Shown here piece after piece: positions 60,846 through 64,000 of a stretch of 64,000 nt of DNA (position 1 is the stretch's first letter; each line of letters begins with the position of its first letter). The stretch is from Altericroceibacterium xinjiangense (GTDB lineage: Bacteria > Pseudomonadota > Alphaproteobacteria > Sphingomonadales > Sphingomonadaceae). The notes under the pieces are model-generated. The model was not told the origin of the DNA. It saw only the letters and a program-made list of their open reading frames with translations, and did no database searches. Made by a program: the position numbers and the translations under genes. The stretch lies in NCBI RefSeq assembly GCF_003958635.1, contig NZ_RSEK01000002.1, positions 62,001-126,000 of the forward strand, read 5' to 3'.

Positions 60846-61618
60846 ACAGCCTGCCCTTGTTCCACCGCATCGCCGGAAAGCCGGTGATCGTGCTGGGGGA
60901 AGGGGCGATGGCCGATCCGAAACGGCGGCTGGTGGAACAAGCCGGCGGCGTGCCGGTGGGGCTGGCAGGGATTGAGCAAGGCGCGCGGCTGGCGTTCATC
61001 GCGCACGCGGACCGCGCGGCGTGCGAAGCGGACGCCCTGCGGCTGCGCAGCGCCGGGCTGCTCGTAAACGTGGTCGACCGGCCGGACCTGTGCGATTTCA
61101 CCACGCCGAGCATTCTCGATCGTAACCCGGTGCTGATCGCCATCGGCACCGGCGGGGCCTCGGCGGGTCTCGCCAAGCAGTTGCGGCTGAGGCTGGAAGT
61201 CCTGCTGCCGCAAACCCTCGGGAAACTGGCGGAAGCCTTGCAGGATGCGCGCGCGCGCCTGCGGCAGCGCTGGCCGGATGCGGGGGACCGGCGGCGGGCG
61301 CTGGATGCGGCGTTGGGGCTGGGCGGGGCGCTCGATCCGCTGGATGAAGCCAGCGCGCACCGAGTCGATAGCTGGCTGGCCGGCGCGGCGAAAACCGGGG
61401 AAAGCGGCGAAATCGTGCTGACCATCGCGAGCGACGACCCGGAAGAGCTTACGCTGCGTCAGGCGCGGCTGCTCGGCAGCGCCGACACGATCCTGTTCGA
61501 TCCGGCGATTCCTCCGGCCATTCTCGCCCGCGCACGCGCCGACGCCGAACGGCTCCCGCTGTCGTCGGGAATACCGGAACCCGGAACGGGCCTGACGCTG
61601 ATCCTGCGCAAGGCCTGA
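60842..61618 (+). CDS. precorrin-2 dehydrogenase/ferrochelatase-like protein with methylase remnant
   Basis: 258 residues from ATG 60842. The N-terminal domain matches Met8/CysG-N: PVIVLGEGAMADPKRRLVEQAG (NAD site), LVNVVDRPDLCDFTTPSILDRNPVLIAIGTGGASAGLAKQLRLRLE (catalytic Asp region and Ser). In CysG this is followed by a 250-residue SAM-dependent methylase. Here only about 55 residues follow, and they resemble its first strand and helix (GEIVLTIASDDPEELTLRQARLLGSADTILFDP), with the G-A-G-P-G-D loop lost. It should oxidise precorrin-2 and insert iron for siroheme. Confidence 0.82.
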   Translation: MNSLPLFHRIAGKPVIVLGEGAMADPKRRLVEQAGGVPVGLAGIEQGARLAFIAHADRAACEADALRLRSAGLLVNVVDRPDLCDFTTPSILDRNPVLIAIGTGGASAGLAKQLRLRLEVLLPQTLGKLAEALQDARARLRQRWPDAGDRRRALDAALGLGGALDPLDEASAHRVDSWLAGAAKTGESGEIVLTIASDDPEELTLRQARLLGSADTILFDPAIPPAILARARADAERLPLSSGIPEPGTGLTLILRKA

Positions 61619-61720
61619 CCGGCTTTCCTACAGCCGGGGATGGCGCGCAAACCCGTGGGATGGAGCGCCTGCACACGCCCTGCCCGTCCTCGCAAACGGC
61701 ACAGCCGCATGCGGCAGGCT

Positions 61721-61865
61721 GCGCACGATTGTTGCGTGATCGCGGAAGAAGATTTTATTTGTCCCGCGCCGCGAAAAGTGTCGTCTTCGCCGTACAACCA
61801 GCGGAAATTGCACAGGAACTCAGGCTGACACTGGTGTGTAGGACTTGTCAGGTGTGTCAACTTCG
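61721..61865 (+). repeat. 145-nt dispersed element, copy B
   Basis: Second copy of the element at 5794-5938, same length and orientation. Left: GCGCA-n2-ATTGT-TGCG hairpin and AAGAAGATTTTATTT; right (61825-61865): TGACACTGGTGTGTAGGACT, then TGTCAGGTGTGTCAACTTCG. It lies in the 264-bp space between two convergent genes (CysG-N-like and ruvX), so it is not serving as the promoter of either. The rest of that space (61619-61720, 61866-61882) holds nothing I can assign. Confidence 0.65.
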
Positions 61866-61882
61866 CGCCGCCGCCCGCCCGC

Positions 61883-62365
61883 TCAGAACAGGCTCCCGGC
61901 CAGCGCGTCGATCGCGCCTTGCAGGAACACCGCGGCGGCATGGCTGTCGATCCGTTCCGCCCGGCGCGCACGGCTCATGTCCTGGGCGATCATCGCGCTC
62001 TCCGCGCTCTGGGTGGACCAGCGCTCATCCCACAACAGGATCGGCAGGCTCAGCGGGGCAAGGTTGCGGGCGTAGGCCCGGCTCGCCTGCGCGCGCGGCC
62101 CTTCGCTGCCGTCCATGTTCAGCGGCAGGCCAATGACGAAGCCCCTGACCCCTCGGCTTGCCGCCAGTTCCTCGATCACCGCCTTGTCCCGCGCAAACTT
62201 GCCGCGCACCAGCGTCTTGGCGGGGCTGGCAAAGCGCCACCCGGCGTCGCAGAACGCGGTGCCGATCGTCTTCGTGCCGATGTCGAGCGCCAGCAGCACG
62301 CCCCCATCCGGCAAGGCGGCGCGGAACTCGGCCGCGCTGGCGGTTATGGTCGGCTTTTCGTCCAT
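61883..62365 (-). CDS. ruvX: Holliday junction resolvase-like RuvX/YqgF
   Basis: 160 residues. RNase H fold: LALDIGTKTIGTAFCD (first catalytic Asp), GFVIGLPLNMDGSEGPRAQASRAYA, LPILLWDERWSTQSAE (Glu/Asp) and D-S-H-A-A-A-V-F-L-Q (last Asp). YqgF family members process pre-16S rRNA 5' ends and resemble RuvC. Cytoplasmic. Its start lies inside the 3' end of the DUF3089 gene (22-nt overlap), so the two are co-transcribed. Confidence 0.94.
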   Translation of the reverse strand: MDEKPTITASAAEFRAALPDGGVLLALDIGTKTIGTAFCDAGWRFASPAKTLVRGKFARDKAVIEELAASRGVRGFVIGLPLNMDGSEGPRAQASRAYARNLAPLSLPILLWDERWSTQSAESAMIAQDMSRARRAERIDSHAAAVFLQGAIDALAGSLF

Positions 62366-63507
62366 TCGCTCACTCGATGAACCACATCCTGCCGCAGGTT
62401 CTCCCAGAACAGGGGAATGTCGTAGACGTGGTAATTGTTGCCCGGCAGCACGTAAGGGCCCAGCTCCGGCGGATCGCCGATCAGCAGCAACCCGCTTTCA
62501 GCGCACCGCGCCGGAACCATGCCGGGGACCAGTTCGGCCGAATCCAGCGCTTCGTTGGGCACCAGCGTCCCGGTGTTGGCGCTGGCCGGAGCCTCACCGC
62601 CCGCTGTACCGGTCAGCGGATTCACGCAGACCACCGGTCCATCGCCGCGCTTCTGCCCATCGAATCCGGGCGATTCCCGAAACCGTTCGACCAGCATCGC
62701 AGGATCGGCCGGCTCGGCAAAAGTGGACCACGTGGCAATGCACTGTGCATCGTCGGACGTGGCGCAGACAGGCAGGGGCAGGGCCGGCAGGTCATGCTCG
62801 ATCGAGATTGGCCAGCCGACCGGATAGACCATCGCGACGCGGTCCTGCAGCCGCGTCCCGGCGATTCGCTCCTGCAGCAGGCGCAGGATGTGCAGCGCGC
62901 CCTGGCTGTGCCCTGCCAGCACGATCGGGGTGTCGCGGTCGACGCTGTCCACAAACACGTCGAACGCTTGTTCGATGTCGCGATAGGCGGCATCGATCGC
63001 CGCGGACGCCGCCGGCTTGTCGGTCAGGAAAGCCCCGAAGGTCGCCTGCCGGTACCGAGGGGCCCAAACTTCCGCCGCGTCCCGGAAGGGGCTCGCCATT
63101 CCCTGCACGAACAGCCGGGCCCGCTCCTGCGATCGCTGATCCTCGAGAGGGGCGTTCCAGTTCGATCGCTCAAGGTAGCTGGTGGGATGCACGAAGAACA
63201 CCGCGAAACGCGGCGCAGTCTCGACGGATTCGGCGGCCGCAACATCGTCTTCGGCTGGCGGAGCATTCGCGTCTTCCGCGAAAGCAGGTTGCCAGCGCGC
63301 GGGGTTGCCCGCGCCCGTTCCCGGCCGGGAGAGCCACAGGGCCGGGTTCTCGTAAGCGTTGATTTCAAGAGCAGGCTGGGCAGTGAACTCGGTGGTCGGA
63401 ACCAGCGCAATCTCGGTCAGCTCGTTCGACCAAAGGCGCAATGCGAACAACCCGGCAATCCCCAGGAACACCATTGCTGCGATGAAGAAAAGGAACTTGC
63501 GAGCCAC
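62344..63507 (-). CDS. DUF3089 alpha/beta hydrolase
   Basis: 387 residues. An uncleaved N-terminal membrane anchor (about 5-25, FLFFIAAMVFLGIAGLFAL), then an alpha/beta-hydrolase fold. The nucleophile elbow is VLAGHSQGALHI (Ser). DUF3089 marks: FFVHPTSYLERSNWNAPL, VQGMASPFRDAAEVWAPRYRQATFGAF and the C-terminal NYHVYDIPLFWENLRQDV. Likely an esterase or lipase in the periplasm; substrate unknown. It starts 3 bp after the AI-2E permease stop. Confidence 0.88.
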   Translation of the reverse strand: MARKFLFFIAAMVFLGIAGLFALRLWSNELTEIALVPTTEFTAQPALEINAYENPALWLSRPGTGAGNPARWQPAFAEDANAPPAEDDVAAAESVETAPRFAVFFVHPTSYLERSNWNAPLEDQRSQERARLFVQGMASPFRDAAEVWAPRYRQATFGAFLTDKPAASAAIDAAYRDIEQAFDVFVDSVDRDTPIVLAGHSQGALHILRLLQERIAGTRLQDRVAMVYPVGWPISIEHDLPALPLPVCATSDDAQCIATWSTFAEPADPAMLVERFRESPGFDGQKRGDGPVVCVNPLTGTAGGEAPASANTGTLVPNEALDSAELVPGMVPARCAESGLLLIGDPPELGPYVLPGNNYHVYDIPLFWENLRQDVVHRVSEWTKSRP

Positions 63508-63510
63508 CGT

Positions 63511-64000
63511 TCACGCGCCGTCATGATCAATGCGCGACTGGCGCTGCTCGGAACGACGCTCCAGCGCGACCTTGATCATCGCAATCAGCGGATCAGCCAG
63601 CGCCAGTCCCAGGATTCCGAACAGCACGCCCATGATCAGCTGCATCGCCAGCACCAGCGCGGGGGCAAGGTCGACAGTCTTCTTGGCGATGAAGGGCACC
63701 AGAATATACCCGTCGATCGTCTGCACGCCGAAATAGACCAGAATTGCGTAGAGGCCCATGTCGGTTCCGCCGGAAAAACCAACGGCTATCATGATGACGC
63801 CGGAGATCAGCGCACCGATGTTGGGAATAAAAGCCAGAAGCCCCGTCAGCAGACCCAGCAGCGCTGCCATGGGCACGCCGTAGACCGCCAGCAGGGCCCA
63901 GGTGAACAGCCCTTCCAGCACCATCCCGATCAGCCGCCCCATCAGCAGATGACGCAAGGCTCTTCCCATGCGCGAAAGGGTGACCAGCAGGTTCTCCCGC
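63511..64000 (-). CDS. AI-2E family transporter/permease (5' end outside window)
   Basis: About 163 C-terminal residues; the frame is open at the right edge, so the start is outside. At least four membrane helices. The conserved family part is ALLGLLTGLLAFIPNIGALISGVIMIAVGF and YILVPFIAKKTVDLAPALVLAMQLIMGVLFGILGLALADPLIAMIKV. The family (PF01594) includes the AI-2 exporter TqsA and Na+/H+ antiporters; the transported molecule cannot be predicted. It is in the same unit as the DUF3089 and ruvX genes downstream. Confidence 0.88.
   Translation of the reverse strand, partial: RENLLVTLSRMGRALRHLLMGRLIGMVLEGLFTWALLAVYGVPMAALLGLLTGLLAFIPNIGALISGVIMIAVGFSGGTDMGLYAILVYFGVQTIDGYILVPFIAKKTVDLAPALVLAMQLIMGVLFGILGLALADPLIAMIKVALERRSEQRQSRIDHDGA

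Noticed and set aside
61845-62075. Short frame starting MSGVSTS at the end of repeat copy B, like the hrpB upstream extension
   Set aside because: The shared peptide only reflects the shared DNA element; the frame then runs antisense to ruvX.
1-64000. CRISPR arrays, insertion sequences, prophage genes, integrases, rRNA operon or attachment sites
   Set aside because: None seen; base composition and gene order look uniformly core-genomic.

Overview
The window is about 64 kb of gap-tight, GC-rich chromosome from an alphaproteobacterium, most likely of the order Sphingomonadales (Sphingomonas/Novosphingobium/Erythrobacter-like). This is inferred from gene content and order: lon-hup, psd-pssA, rpsB-tsf-pyrH-frr-uppS-cdsA-dxr-rseP-bamA-skp-fabZ, a full nuo operon followed by birA-coaX-rnj and a DUF1467 gene, an NDUFS4-type complex I accessory subunit, and a small SRP RNA just before dnaX. 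No insertion sequence, prophage, integrase, CRISPR array or rRNA operon is visible. This is core chromosome, so the interest lies in small genes, RNA elements and intergenic structure.

Layout. 1-8.7 kb: an ABC-F ATPase (cut by the window edge), a PepSY-like periplasmic protein, an OmpR/PhoQ-like two-component pair, chorismate mutase divergent from a polyprenyl diphosphate synthase, the helicase HrpB and an NDUFS4 homologue. 8.7-15.3 kb: SRP RNA with its promoter, dnaX, ybaB/ebfC, lon (with a possible RpoH promoter), HU, rlmB and tRNA-Tyr. 15.3-18.9 kb: a candidate minus-strand structured RNA, an SNase-like protein, psd and pssA, and a small membrane-protein gene behind a LexA-type box. 18.9-30.2 kb: translation factors, isoprenoid and phospholipid precursor enzymes, outer-membrane assembly, fabZ and L31. 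30.2-32.5 kb: a GFA-family protein, a 2OG-Fe(II) oxygenase and a thiolase, all on the minus strand. 32.7-48.7 kb: nuoA-N with three extra small or secreted genes embedded. 48.7-52.1 kb: birA, coaX, rnj and DUF1467. 52.1-57.3 kb: a long coiled-coil membrane protein with TipN-like topology, an unknown transferase-like/membrane fusion, a CDF transporter, tRNA-Val and a lipoprotein. 57.3-64 kb: TlpA-like thioredoxin, argH, small lipoprotein, lysA, a CysG-N-like protein, ruvX, a DUF3089 hydrolase and an AI-2E family permease (cut by the edge).

How genes work together. Most plus-strand genes are coupled by 1-4 nt stop/start overlaps, so long polycistronic units are likely: the envelope/isoprenoid unit from pyrH to fabZ, and the respiratory complex I unit. 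The complex I unit carries a two-helix membrane peptide between nuoD and nuoE, a 46-residue membrane peptide between nuoE and nuoF, and a secreted Cys-containing protein between nuoF and nuoG. NuoC carries a disordered tail of about 127 residues.

Main leads for follow-up: (1) a 145-nt element present twice with identical spacing of its two conserved blocks (5794-5938 and 61721-61865); (2) a LexA-box-controlled small membrane protein (18341-18592); (3) a terminator-bounded structured RNA with 6S-like topology (about 15389-15610, minus); (4) the TipN-like protein; (5) the extra genes in the nuo operon. Starts are chosen by ribosome-binding site and family length; several long reading frames on the opposite strand were rejected as shadows.
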